From assembly GCF_001646655.1 (NCBI RefSeq), contig NZ_LPZN01000019.1, positions 1 through 64,000 on the forward strand: DNA of 64,000 nt. Reading direction: 5' to 3'. The notes below the pieces were generated by a model, which did no database searches, was not told the DNA's origin, and saw only the letters and a program-made list of their open reading frames with translations. Position numbers and translations under genes: made by a program. Shown in pieces: positions 25,428 through 34,129 of the stretch (positions are counted from its first letter, which is position 1; every line of letters starts with the position of its first letter). This DNA is from Rhodococcus gordoniae (GTDB lineage: Bacteria > Actinomycetota > Actinomycetes > Mycobacteriales > Mycobacteriaceae).

Positions 25428-25458
25428 CATTTCATCCCCAAGAACCCGAGGACACGCC

Positions 25459-26616
25459 ATGCAGCGGACGATCTTCACCGAAGAACACGAGCAGTTCCGG
25501 AAGATGGTGCGCGACTTCATCGAACGTGAGGTCGTGCCACATCGTGAGGAATGGGACGAGATGGGCCGTCCGCCTCGCGAGTTCTTCCGTCGTCTCGGCG
25601 AATTGGGAATTCTCGGGATCCAGGTGCCCGAGGAATACGGCGGTGGTGGCGAGTCGAGCTTCAAGTTCGACGCCATCGTCTTCGAAGAGGTTGCGCGCGC
25701 AGGAGTCTCGTTCGGCTCCTACACCGTGCACGCCTGCCTCATCCTGCCGTACCTGCTCGAATATGCGACCGAGGAGCAGAAGCGCCGCTGGCTGCCCGGC
25801 TTCGCCGACGGCTCGATCATGACGGCGATCGCGATGACCGAGCCCGGCACCGGGTCCGATCTCGCGAATATCGCCACCTCGGCGAAGCTGTCCGAGGACG
25901 GCTCGCACTACATCCTCAACGGCGCCAAGACCTTCATCACCGGCGGCGTCACCGCCGACCTCATCCTGACGGTGTGCCGCACCAGTCCGTTCGATCCCGA
26001 GAACCGCCGCGGCGGACTGTCGATCATCGCGGTGCCCACCGACAGCGAGGGCTTCGCGGTGGGCCGCAAGCTCGACAAGATCGGCCTGCACCAGCAGGAC
26101 ACCGCCGAACTGTCGTACACCGATGTGAAGGTGCCGGTCGAGAACCTCCTCGGCGAGGAGGGTGCGGGCTTCGACTATCTCACCCACAATCTGCCACAGG
26201 AGCGTCTGAGCATCGCTCTGAACCAGGTCGGTTTCGCCGAGGCCGCGATCGCCCACGCGATCGCATACACCAAGGAACGCAAGGTGTTCGGAAAGCCGGT
26301 CGCTTCCTTCCAGAACACCAAGTTCGTGCTCGCCGAGTGCTCCGCCGAGACCCAGGCGGCGCGGGTGTACGTCGACCACTGCCTCGAACTGCTCGACCGC
26401 AAGGAGCTGACCGTCGCCGACGCGGCTCGCGCGAAACTGTTCTGCACCGAGGTCGCCGGACGCGTGATCGACAAGTGCCTCCAATTGCACGGCGGCTACG
26501 GCTACATCACCGAGTACCCCATCGCCCGCCTGTACGCCGACACCCGGGTGACCCGGATCTACGGCGGCACCAGTGAGGTCATGAAGACGATCATCTCCAA
26601 GGATCTGGGGCTGTAG
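25459..26616 (+). CDS. Acyl-CoA dehydrogenase (FadE)
   Basis: 385 residues with all family blocks: FAD/substrate motif AMTEPGTGSDLANI, the NGAKTFITGG strand, the arginine-containing helix KERKVFGKPVASFQNTKF, and the C-terminal catalytic stretch GGYGYITEYPIARLY with IYGGTSEVMK. Dehydrogenates acyl-CoA to enoyl-CoA, passing electrons to ETF. It lies 31 bases after EchA and 2 bases before the FadD gene. The length and full FAD site indicate an active homo-oligomer. Confidence 0.92.
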   Translation: MQRTIFTEEHEQFRKMVRDFIEREVVPHREEWDEMGRPPREFFRRLGELGILGIQVPEEYGGGGESSFKFDAIVFEEVARAGVSFGSYTVHACLILPYLLEYATEEQKRRWLPGFADGSIMTAIAMTEPGTGSDLANIATSAKLSEDGSHYILNGAKTFITGGVTADLILTVCRTSPFDPENRRGGLSIIAVPTDSEGFAVGRKLDKIGLHQQDTAELSYTDVKVPVENLLGEEGAGFDYLTHNLPQERLSIALNQVGFAEAAIAHAIAYTKERKVFGKPVASFQNTKFVLAECSAETQAARVYVDHCLELLDRKELTVADAARAKLFCTEVAGRVIDKCLQLHGGYGYITEYPIARLYADTRVTRIYGGTSEVMKTIISKDLGL

Positions 26617-26618
26617 GG

Positions 26619-28187
26619 GTGTACCCGGGACGTTACGCCGCCGTCGCCCCGGACCGGCCCGCGGTGCACGAGGCCGCGACCGGTCGGACGCTCACCTACC
26701 GAGAGCTCGAGGACGCGTCCGTCCGGTTCGCGCACTGGCTGCGCGCACACGACGTCGGGAAGGGCGACCATATCGCGGTCGTCACCGTCAACGACGCCAC
26801 GGCGTTCGAACTGTACTGGGGTGCAGTGAGGTCGGGCGTGTATGTCACCTTCGTCAATACGCATCTCGCTCCGGCCGAGGCCGCGTACATCGTCGACGAC
26901 TGCGACGCGAAGGTGCTCGTGGTCTCGTCACCCCTCGCCGACCTCGCCGAGGCGATCGTGCCGCTCACCCCGAAGGTGGCGCACCGCATCGCATTCGGGG
27001 GAGAGGTGCCCGGACATCTGGTGTACGAGGAGGAGGTAGCGGGCCTTCCGGTCACCCCGACGGCGGACCAGCCGCGCGGCAGCGACATGTTGTACTCCTC
27101 GGGCACGACCGGCCGCCCCAAGGGCATCGAGCCGGCTCTCTCCGGGGCCCAGGTCGGTGACGAGCCCGGTCCTCCTCTGCTGAAGCAGGTGCGCCGGTTC
27201 GGTTTCGACGAGAACACCGTGTACCTGTCGCCGGCACCGATCTACCACGCCGCGCCCCTGCGGTACGGCGTGTCGACGCAGGCGCTCGGCGGCACGGTCG
27301 TGCTCATGGACCGGTTCGATCCCGAGCGCAGCCTCGAGTGCATCGAGCACTACCGCGTGACCCACAGCCAATGGGTACCGACGCATTTCGTGCGTCTGCT
27401 GAAACTGCCGCGTGAGGTCCGGGATCGCTACGACCTGTCGTCGATGCGGTGCGCGTTGCATTCGGCCGCGCCGTGCCCCGTCGAGGTCAAGCAGGAGATC
27501 ATGCGGTGGTGGGGCGAGATCGTCTACGAGTACTACTCCGCGACCGAGGCGATCGGCAATACCCTCGTCACGCCGCAGGAATGGCTCGACAAGCCCGGAA
27601 CGGTCGGGAAGACCGGTGGTCCCGGCACTCTCGGTCTCGCACGGATCTGTGACGAGCGTGGCAACCGGTTGCCCACCGGCGAGATCGGCACCGTCTACTT
27701 CGAACGGGACGACTTCTCGTTCGAGTACCACAAGGATCCGGAGAAGACGGCGTCCACGCGGCACCCCTTCGAGGAGAACTGGTACACCACCGGCGACATC
27801 GGATATCTCGACGAGGGCGATTATCTGTTCCTCACCGGGAGGGACAAGTTCACGATCATCTCGGGTGGGGTGAACATCTACCCGCAGGAGACCGAGAGCG
27901 TCCTCGCGCTGCACCCGTCGATCGCCGACGTCGCGGTGGTCGGCGTGCCGGATGCGGACCGCGGCGAACGCGTCGAAGCATTCGTGCAACTCGTCCCCGG
28001 TGCAGAGGGATCCGACGAGCTCGAAGAGGCCGTCGTCGAATTCTGCCGGGAGCGACTCTCGCGCTTCAAGTGTCCCCGGCACGTGCGATTCGTCGACGAA
28101 CTGCCGCGCACGCCGACGGGCAAGATGGTCATGGGCAGGCTCGGCGATCTGATCGCGCAGTACGCCGATACGGGAGCGTCGTCGTGA
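26619..28187 (+). CDS. AMP-dependent acyl-CoA synthetase (FadD)
   Basis: 522 residues of the ANL superfamily. The P-loop is YSSGTTGRPKG, the A5 motif YEYYSATEA, and the A7-A8 region NWYTTGDIGYLDE followed by TGRDKFTIISGG. The catalytic lysine lies in PRTPTGKMVMG. It activates a carboxylic acid with ATP and CoA, feeding the dehydrogenases of this operon. The GTG start lies 2 bases after the FadE stop. The stop overlaps the tetR GTG as GTGA. Confidence 0.92.
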   Translation: MYPGRYAAVAPDRPAVHEAATGRTLTYRELEDASVRFAHWLRAHDVGKGDHIAVVTVNDATAFELYWGAVRSGVYVTFVNTHLAPAEAAYIVDDCDAKVLVVSSPLADLAEAIVPLTPKVAHRIAFGGEVPGHLVYEEEVAGLPVTPTADQPRGSDMLYSSGTTGRPKGIEPALSGAQVGDEPGPPLLKQVRRFGFDENTVYLSPAPIYHAAPLRYGVSTQALGGTVVLMDRFDPERSLECIEHYRVTHSQWVPTHFVRLLKLPREVRDRYDLSSMRCALHSAAPCPVEVKQEIMRWWGEIVYEYYSATEAIGNTLVTPQEWLDKPGTVGKTGGPGTLGLARICDERGNRLPTGEIGTVYFERDDFSFEYHKDPEKTASTRHPFEENWYTTGDIGYLDEGDYLFLTGRDKFTIISGGVNIYPQETESVLALHPSIADVAVVGVPDADRGERVEAFVQLVPGAEGSDELEEAVVEFCRERLSRFKCPRHVRFVDELPRTPTGKMVMGRLGDLIAQYADTGASS

Positions 28188-28792
28188 GAGTGCTGTCGCC
28201 GAAACAACGCGTCTTCATCGAGGCGGGACGGAAGGAATTCGTGCGCAACGGATACGGTTCGTCGTCGATCCGTACGATCGCGCAGGAGGCGGGCGTGAGC
28301 CTGTCCGCCTTGTACTACCACTACAAGAACAAACAGGATCTGCTGCTGGCGATCCTGCTCGACGGCGTCGACACCTACGATGCCGTCTGCGAGGCAGAAC
28401 TTGCCCGTGTCGGCGACCATCCGGTCGAGCAGATCCGTGCGTTCGTCAAGGGAAACGTCGTCTTCCGCACGCAGTTCCCCGAACAAGGACGCATGATCGC
28501 CACCGAGGTGCGCAACCTCGAACCCGAGGGTGCGCACCTGTACGAGGAGCGCCGGCGTGCCGGTCGGAAGCGGATCCGCGACATCATCGATCGTGGTGTG
28601 GCACAGGGCGTCTTCACCACGAAGTATCCCGACGACTGCCGCCGGTCGATCCTGGCGATGGTCTCGGCGATCGCCAACTGGTACGACCCTGCCGGGCCGG
28701 ACACCTCGGACGAGATCGCAGAACGCTATGCGGACCTGTCGCTGGCGCTGCTGTGTCCCACCGTCACCGGTGGAGAAGGAGGTTCACGATGA
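28184..28792 (+). CDS. TetR-family regulator of the acyl-CoA operon
   Basis: 202 residues. The N-terminal helix-turn-helix is seen in GYGSSSIRTIAQEAGVSLSA with LYYHYKNKQDLL. The C-terminal domain resembles KstR2/FadR-like regulators (TetR_C-type) that bind acyl-CoA. It is embedded in the operon, starting as GTGA on the FadD stop and ending as ATGA on the next FadE start. It probably represses the operon through the palindrome at 24555-24566 and is released by the pathway's acyl-CoA. The ligand is inferred. Confidence 0.88.
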   Translation: MRVLSPKQRVFIEAGRKEFVRNGYGSSSIRTIAQEAGVSLSALYYHYKNKQDLLLAILLDGVDTYDAVCEAELARVGDHPVEQIRAFVKGNVVFRTQFPEQGRMIATEVRNLEPEGAHLYEERRRAGRKRIRDIIDRGVAQGVFTTKYPDDCRRSILAMVSAIANWYDPAGPDTSDEIAERYADLSLALLCPTVTGGEGGSR

Positions 28793-29934
28793 GTGCACGA
28801 CCGGTACCGAGGGCGGGCACCCCCGACCCGGCACTGACCGAACTCCGCGCCGAGGTACGGGCGTTCCTGAAGGAACAGATCGACGCGGGAGTGTTCACTC
28901 CGGGCATCGACACCTGGTTGACCCGATGGAACCCCGAGTTCACGCGTGCGCTGGCCGCCCGCGGCTGGGTCGGCATGACGATTCCCGTCGAATACGGCGG
29001 GCACGGACGAACTTTCATGGAGCGGTTCGTCGTCACCGAGGAGTTGCTCGCGGTGGGAGCGCCGGTCGCCGCCCAGTGGGTCGCCGATCGCCAGGCCGCT
29101 CCGTCGTTGCTGAAGTACGGTACAGAGGAGCAGAAGCAGCGGTTCCTACCGGGCATCGCGGCGGGTGAGATCTGCTGGGCCATCGGCATGTCCGAACCCG
29201 ACTCCGGTTCCGACCTCGCGAGTGTGAAGACGAAGGCGACCCGCATCGACGGTGGGTGGCGGATCTCCGGCACCAAGCTGTGGACGTCCGGGGCGCACCA
29301 CGCCGACGCCTTCTTCGGTCTCGCCCGCTCCGCCCCGCTCGATCCGGCGCACCGACACGACGGACTGAGCCAGTTCATCGTCCTGCTCGACTCGCCCGGT
29401 GTGACCATCAGGCCGATCCTGTCGATGTCCGGCGACCACCATTTCAACGAGGTGCTGCTCGACGACGTCTTCGTCCCGGACGATCTGGTGCTCGGGCAGA
29501 TCGGCGCCGGCTGGGAGCAGGTGACGAGCGAACTCGGCTACGAGCGCAGCGGTCCCGAACGTTTCCTGTCGACCTTCGGGGTGCTCGAGTCCCTCGTGCA
29601 CGGTGTGGTGGACGGCAGCGTCGAACCGGACACCCGTATCGGGGCGGCCATCGGACGCATCGCGGGAATGCATCGCATGTCCACCGCGGTCTCCGAATCA
29701 CTCGAGCGCGGCGAGAACGCCGAGCTCGCGGCGTCGGTCGTGAAGGTGCTCGGCACGAAGACGGAGGGCGATCTCGCCGATCTCGCCGACGAGATCGCGG
29801 GGTACACCACGGCCGACGCGCACCTGGCCGAGCTCGTCCGGTCCGGCGTCATGCAACGACCGGGCTTCACGCTGCGCGGCGGCACGAGCGAGATCCTCCG
29901 CGGGGTCATCGCACGAGGATTGGGGATGAGATGA
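28789..29934 (+). CDS. Acyl-CoA dehydrogenase, likely alpha-type subunit
   Basis: 381 residues. The FAD-binding block GMSEPDSGSDLASVKTKA and SGTKLWTSGAHHADAF are intact, and the C-terminal GGTSEILRGVIARGLG carries the usual catalytic Glu region. The family branch matches the FadE subunits that pair with a second, shorter ACAD in actinobacteria (FadE28/FadE29 type). The next gene, overlapping by ATGA, is such a shorter partner. Together they likely form a heterotetramer acting on a bulky acyl-CoA, for example a sterol or cyclic side chain. Confidence 0.88.
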   Translation: MSARPVPRAGTPDPALTELRAEVRAFLKEQIDAGVFTPGIDTWLTRWNPEFTRALAARGWVGMTIPVEYGGHGRTFMERFVVTEELLAVGAPVAAQWVADRQAAPSLLKYGTEEQKQRFLPGIAAGEICWAIGMSEPDSGSDLASVKTKATRIDGGWRISGTKLWTSGAHHADAFFGLARSAPLDPAHRHDGLSQFIVLLDSPGVTIRPILSMSGDHHFNEVLLDDVFVPDDLVLGQIGAGWEQVTSELGYERSGPERFLSTFGVLESLVHGVVDGSVEPDTRIGAAIGRIAGMHRMSTAVSESLERGENAELAASVVKVLGTKTEGDLADLADEIAGYTTADAHLAELVRSGVMQRPGFTLRGGTSEILRGVIARGLGMR

Positions 29935-30971
29935 GCGGGCAGGACGCACTGCAGTCGACGGAACTGCGTGACTTCGCACAGATGCTGTCCGGGGTGTTCA
30001 CCTCGGGTGACGACCACCGCATCGGTGAGGTCGTCGAACTCGATCGTGCCCTGTGGAACACCCTCACCGAGCTCGGCCTCGATCGGCTCACCGGTTCGGA
30101 GGAGCACGGCGGAAGCGGTGCGGGCTGGCTCGAGGCCGCCCTGCTGCTCGACGCCGCCGGCGGTGCGGCTGCTGCCGTACCGACGGCCGAGAACGACCTG
30201 CTCGCGGGGTGGTTGCTCGAGACCGCCGGACTCGAGGTCACGCCGGGTGTGCGTACCGCGGCGGTCCTCGACGCCGACGGCCGGGCACGTCACGTGCCGT
30301 GGGCCCGGTTCGCGGACTCCATCGTCGTGCTGTGGGAGTCGCCGCAGGGATGGCAGGTCGCCGAGGTCGCGCGCGGAGACGTCGAACTCGTCGAGGCCGT
30401 GAATCTGGCGGCGGAGCCCCGCGACCACCTGTGCGTCGACTTCTCCACACTCACCGGGCGTGACGTTCCGGCAGGTGTCGCCGACGAGTTCCGCTACCGC
30501 GGCGCGCTGGCCCGGGCGCTCGCCTCCGCGGGCGCGATGGACCGGATCCTCGAGCTCGTCGTCGAACACACCACGGCGCGAGTGCAGTTCGGTCGCCCGC
30601 TGGGAAAGTTCCAGGCCGTGCAGGCGCTTGTCGCCGACATCGCCACCGAGGTCTCGCTCGCGCACGCCGCCGCCGACGCTGCGGTCGATGCCGTTCTCGC
30701 CGGAGGATTCGGGGAGGCGTCGACGCGTTTCGCGATCGCTGCCGCGGCGTCGTGCGCAGGTCACGCGGCGTCGGTGGTCGCCCGCAACGCGCATCAGGCG
30801 CTCGGTGCGATCGGTTTCACGATGGAACACGAACTGCACCGGCATGCCAACCGTATCCTGTCGTGGCGCAGTGAATTCGGCACCGTCGCCGCGTGGGATT
30901 CCGAACTGCTCGCTGCGGCCGGTGAGGCCGGGGACGTGTGGGCCCTCATCACGGGTGGCCCGGCACGCTGA
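29931..30971 (+). CDS. Acyl-CoA dehydrogenase-like, likely beta-type subunit
   Basis: 346 residues with a short, Ala-rich middle. The canonical TEPxxGSD and GxKxxI(T/S) FAD motifs are missing. The helical C-terminal ACAD domain is recognisable in TTARVQFGRPLGKFQAVQ and AHQALGAIGFTMEHELHRH. This pattern is known for the non-catalytic or half-site subunits of heterotetrameric actinobacterial dehydrogenases. The gene overlaps the preceding FadE by ATGA and ends the operon. Confidence 0.85.
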   Translation: MSGQDALQSTELRDFAQMLSGVFTSGDDHRIGEVVELDRALWNTLTELGLDRLTGSEEHGGSGAGWLEAALLLDAAGGAAAAVPTAENDLLAGWLLETAGLEVTPGVRTAAVLDADGRARHVPWARFADSIVVLWESPQGWQVAEVARGDVELVEAVNLAAEPRDHLCVDFSTLTGRDVPAGVADEFRYRGALARALASAGAMDRILELVVEHTTARVQFGRPLGKFQAVQALVADIATEVSLAHAAADAAVDAVLAGGFGEASTRFAIAAAASCAGHAASVVARNAHQALGAIGFTMEHELHRHANRILSWRSEFGTVAAWDSELLAAAGEAGDVWALITGGPAR

Positions 30972-30984
30972 CGATCGTGCGGGA

Positions 30985-31401
30985 TCAGGCGGCGTGGCCC
31001 GCGGTGTCGTTCTCGGCGCGGTCCGTGACGTCGAGACCGGGGGCCAGGATGTCGAGCAGCATGCGCACCTGACGGGTGGGGGCGACGATCCGGAAGAGGC
31101 CGGGGCGAGTATGGCCGGCATCGGCCAGCGTCGAGGCCACCTCGGAGTACATGAAGGTCACCTCGGACAGGTCGACGACGACGTGATCGCCCGAGTGCGC
31201 GAGGTCGCAGAGCGTCGCGGCGAACTCCGCCCGAGCGGTCATATCGAGATCGCCCTTCGCGCGCAGGACACTGCAGCGACGGGACGGCGAGTGAACGTCG
31301 AGGCGGTAGCGCGGCGCGCGGGCGACGGTCGCTGCAGCGGCTCGTGAGAGTGCGCCGGGCGGGGTGACGATCCGGCGGGTGGTGCTCGTACGTGTGCTCA
31401 C
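30985..31401 (-). CDS. STAS-domain protein (anti-sigma antagonist-like)
   Basis: 138 residues from the GTG at 31401, with GGAG 7 bases upstream. The STAS core is VLRAKGDLDMTARAEFAATL followed by HVVVDLSEVTFMYSEVA. In SpoIIAA-type proteins the serine phosphorylated by an anti-sigma kinase lies just after such a DLSEVTF strand, and here MYSEVAS offers a Ser. The N-terminus is basic and unordered. No kinase or sigma factor gene lies beside it. It may instead be a free-standing STAS of another partner-switching module. Confidence 0.75.
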   Translation of the reverse strand: MSTRTSTTRRIVTPPGALSRAAAATVARAPRYRLDVHSPSRRCSVLRAKGDLDMTARAEFAATLCDLAHSGDHVVVDLSEVTFMYSEVASTLADAGHTRPGLFRIVAPTRQVRMLLDILAPGLDVTDRAENDTAGHAA

Positions 31402-31541
31402 TGCGGTCTCCTGTCGGCGTGGATTCGTGCCGTCCGGTGCGGGCTGGATCCTGAGCAGGCGGGCGGCCTGCTGGGGGTCGGGGTGAGAACTCGCGTCGGG
31501 CTTGCACAGAGACTGTCCGATGGATGTTGCTTCCCTACGAT

Positions 31542-31560
31542 CCATTCCATAACGGAATGG
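31542..31560. promoter_or_regulatory. Inverted repeat in the STAS/EAL-DICT divergent gap
   Basis: CCATTCC (31542-31548), spacer ATAAC, GGAATGG (31554-31560): a perfect 7-bp inverted repeat 116 bases before the ATG at 31676 and 141 bases before the STAS start. Candidate regulator site or promoter-proximal hairpin. Confidence 0.35.
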
Positions 31561-31675
31561 TAACGAAAGATCACTGTTCGATAACTAATCCCCCCCGAAC
31601 TGCAGAAACAATGGAGAACGTAAGATTCGTCGGCCCGCGCGGGCGATCCGTGCCCGGAGGTGGGATGCTGGACCG

Positions 31676-32893
31676 ATGAGCGCTGTTCCTGCCGCCGACG
31701 CGGAGACCGCGTTCGGCGGCCTCGTCGTCGAGACGGAGTTCGCCCCGATCCACCGGCTCGACAATGGCGCCCTGTCTGCCGTCGAAGTGCAGCTGCGGGG
31801 TCCCGAAGGTTCGTCGTTGCACGACGCGACAGCTTTGAGTGAGACCGCCCGGGCCATGCACGAGAAGTCGGTGCTGGACCGCATCAAATGGCAGCGGGCC
31901 GGCAGGTACCCCGACTCGGCGGTGCCGCATCTGGTCACCGTCGATCTCGATTCCCTCGACGAGCTCGGCGAGCTCGGCGATCGCCCGGAACCGGCGAGGG
32001 TCGTGCTGATCACCGAGCAGTCGCTGATCGCAAGCCCTGCCAGGACGCTGCGCGCCATCGCCGCAGCGCGCACGGCGGGCATGCTCGTCGCGGTGGACGG
32101 GGTGGGGGCGCGAGCCCAGGCGCTGGCGCTGCTGCCGCTCGTCGAACCGGACGTGATCATCACGTCGCCCGCGTTGATCGGCCGTGCCGCCGACGCCTCG
32201 ACGGCGAGAGTCGCGCACGCCGTCGCCGCCTATATCGAGTCCAGCAATGCGGTCGTGATCGCGCAGGGCGTCGACTCGGAACTGCATCGCCGCCGCGCTC
32301 TCGGATTGGCGGCCCGATACGGTATGGGGCAGCTGTATCGGGTGCGCGCGACGAACAGAGATGCTGCGCACCCGGATTCGGATATCGATCCCCTGCCGCT
32401 GCATCCACGTCCGGGTGTCGCGGACGATCCCGCACTCACTCCTTTCGCTCTGGCATCCGAAGGGCGCAGGCGCACAAGCAGCTTCAAGCGGTTGCTGGTG
32501 TCGATGAGCAAGCTGCTCGAGACCAATGCGGTGGGAGCCGGACCGGAGACGATCGTCCTCGGCACCTTCCAGCGCGCCGAGCACTTCACGCCGACCTCAC
32601 GGGCGCGATGGGCGCAGCTCGCCGAACAGGTCGCCTACACCGGGGTCTACGGCGTCGGGATCGATCCCTACGTCGACTCCGCAGTGCACCACGCGCCGTT
32701 GGATCCGGACGATCCGATGGTCGACGAATGGAACGTCGTCGTCCTCGGCCCGCACTTCGCGTGTGTGCTCGCCGCGTTCGACATGCACACCGAGGCAGCA
32801 GATCTCGACCGTGAATTCCAGTACGTCCTGTCTTACGACCGTGGCACCGTCATCCGGTGCGCCCACAGCATTCTGGCGCGCTTCGAAGGGTGA
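31676..32893 (+). CDS. Degenerate EAL domain + DICT sensory domain protein
   Basis: 405 residues. Residues 1-230 follow the EAL phosphodiesterase outline: FAPIHRLDNGALSAVEVQLRG, RVVLITEQSLIASPA, LVAVDGVGARAQALALLPLV and VVIAQGVDSELHRR. Key catalytic positions are altered: the EAL tripeptide reads EVQ, the DD pair reads DG, and the late Glu reads Gln. It is probably unable to cleave cyclic di-GMP but might bind it. Residues 255-400 match the DICT domain (LLVSMSKLLE, FQRAEHFTPTSRARWAQLA). It is convergent, 15 bases away, with a paralogue. Confidence 0.75.
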   Translation: MSAVPAADAETAFGGLVVETEFAPIHRLDNGALSAVEVQLRGPEGSSLHDATALSETARAMHEKSVLDRIKWQRAGRYPDSAVPHLVTVDLDSLDELGELGDRPEPARVVLITEQSLIASPARTLRAIAAARTAGMLVAVDGVGARAQALALLPLVEPDVIITSPALIGRAADASTARVAHAVAAYIESSNAVVIAQGVDSELHRRRALGLAARYGMGQLYRVRATNRDAAHPDSDIDPLPLHPRPGVADDPALTPFALASEGRRRTSSFKRLLVSMSKLLETNAVGAGPETIVLGTFQRAEHFTPTSRARWAQLAEQVAYTGVYGVGIDPYVDSAVHHAPLDPDDPMVDEWNVVVLGPHFACVLAAFDMHTEAADLDREFQYVLSYDRGTVIRCAHSILARFEG

Positions 32894-32908
32894 CCCGCGA
32901 GGCACGGT

Positions 32909-33979
32909 TCAGGACGGCGGCGGGGCCTCGGCGGGTGCCGTCCGGGGACGGACCAGGGTCGCGCGCGCCGCGCGGGCGACGGCCCCGCGATCGTAGGAGA
33001 CGACGTACTCGAACTCCCGCTCACCATCCGCCGATCGACGGTGCAGGTCGAGGGCGGAGAGCGCACACGCGAACGACGCTCCCAGCAGGATGACGTTCCA
33101 CTCGTCGACGAGGGGATCGTGCGGCTCGATCGGAACGAGGTTCGTGCCCGACATGCCCGCGCCGAAGCCGACCGCGAAGACCGCGACGTGCGCGAGGGCG
33201 CCGGCCATCGACATCCAGCGTCTCCTCGCCGCTCCGGTGAAATGGTCGCGGTGCTGGAAGGTGCCCAGCGCGATCACGTCGGCACCGGCCTCTGTGGCTC
33301 GGGCCTCGAGATCAGCGCTCATGGAGACCAACAGACCTTTCCCGCTCCGCACGCACTCCCGCCCCGCCGACAGGATGCGGAAAGGGGACGCGGTTGCGGC
33401 GTCGAGCGGCGCGCTCCAGGTGGGCTCCCGGAACAACCGGTTGCACCGCGACGAAGGTTCTGTGCCGTCCTCCGGGACAGACAGTGCTGCGCCGCATCCG
33501 AAGCCGATGCCGTGAGCGAGCGCGGCCTGGCGATGCAGATCGGAGTCGATGCCCTCGGCGACGACGACCGAGTTCGTGCGCTCGCAGTGTGCCCGCAAGG
33601 ACAACAGGGTCGTGGCGGCACGCGCATCGGATGTGACGAGCGCCTCCGCCGGCACGACGACCACCTCCGGTTCCACCAGTGCCAGGACGACCGTGGCGCG
33701 TGGCGCCGATTCCGCGACGCGCACGGCCACGGCGACTCCGCGTTCGCGCACGGCAGCGATCCGGCGCAGGACCACCGCCGGATCGGCGAACACCTCGTCC
33801 TCGTCGACGAGTGCGACGGCATCACGCACGGACGCATTCTCCGCCGCACCGTGGGTGAGCTCGATCAACGGGGCCAGGACGGGGATGTGCCGATCTGCAC
33901 CGGGATCCGCCGCGATCGACGACACTGCGGTAGCAACCACGGTGCCGTCCACCAGGTCGTGGATCGCGCTCGCGTGCAT
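32909..33979 (-). CDS. Degenerate EAL domain + DICT domain protein (paralogue)
   Basis: 356 residues with the same two-part layout as the neighbour at 31676: an EAL-like N-terminal half (VALVDEDEVFADPAVVLRRI, VLALVEPEVVVVPAEAL, SVVVAEGIDSDLHRQAAL) and a C-terminal DICT domain (LLVSMSADLEARA, FQHRDHFTGAARRRWMSMA, DPLVDEWNVILLG). The N-terminal EAL motif and the DDxG metal site cannot be found, although the late Glu of AEGID is kept. The pair looks like a local inverted duplication that has diverged. Function is unknown; a signal-binding adaptor role is a guess. Confidence 0.72.
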   Translation of the reverse strand: MHASAIHDLVDGTVVATAVSSIAADPGADRHIPVLAPLIELTHGAAENASVRDAVALVDEDEVFADPAVVLRRIAAVRERGVAVAVRVAESAPRATVVLALVEPEVVVVPAEALVTSDARAATTLLSLRAHCERTNSVVVAEGIDSDLHRQAALAHGIGFGCGAALSVPEDGTEPSSRCNRLFREPTWSAPLDAATASPFRILSAGRECVRSGKGLLVSMSADLEARATEAGADVIALGTFQHRDHFTGAARRRWMSMAGALAHVAVFAVGFGAGMSGTNLVPIEPHDPLVDEWNVILLGASFACALSALDLHRRSADGEREFEYVVSYDRGAVARAARATLVRPRTAPAEAPPPS

Positions 33980-34129
33980 GACGTGCCGCCTTCCCGCATC
34001 ACGCGGCGGTGGGTCCGCCGGGCATCACAGGGACGTACGCCGGGCCGCCGAAGGCAGGGTCCGGTGCGTCGTCCGTTGCGGACATCCTGCCAGCCACCGC
34101 GTGGGCGCAGTCGACGACCTCCGGTGGGA

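Noticed and set aside
26928-28082. Minus-strand frame of 384 codons
   Set aside because: Antisense to the acyl-CoA synthetase gene, with no recognisable motifs.
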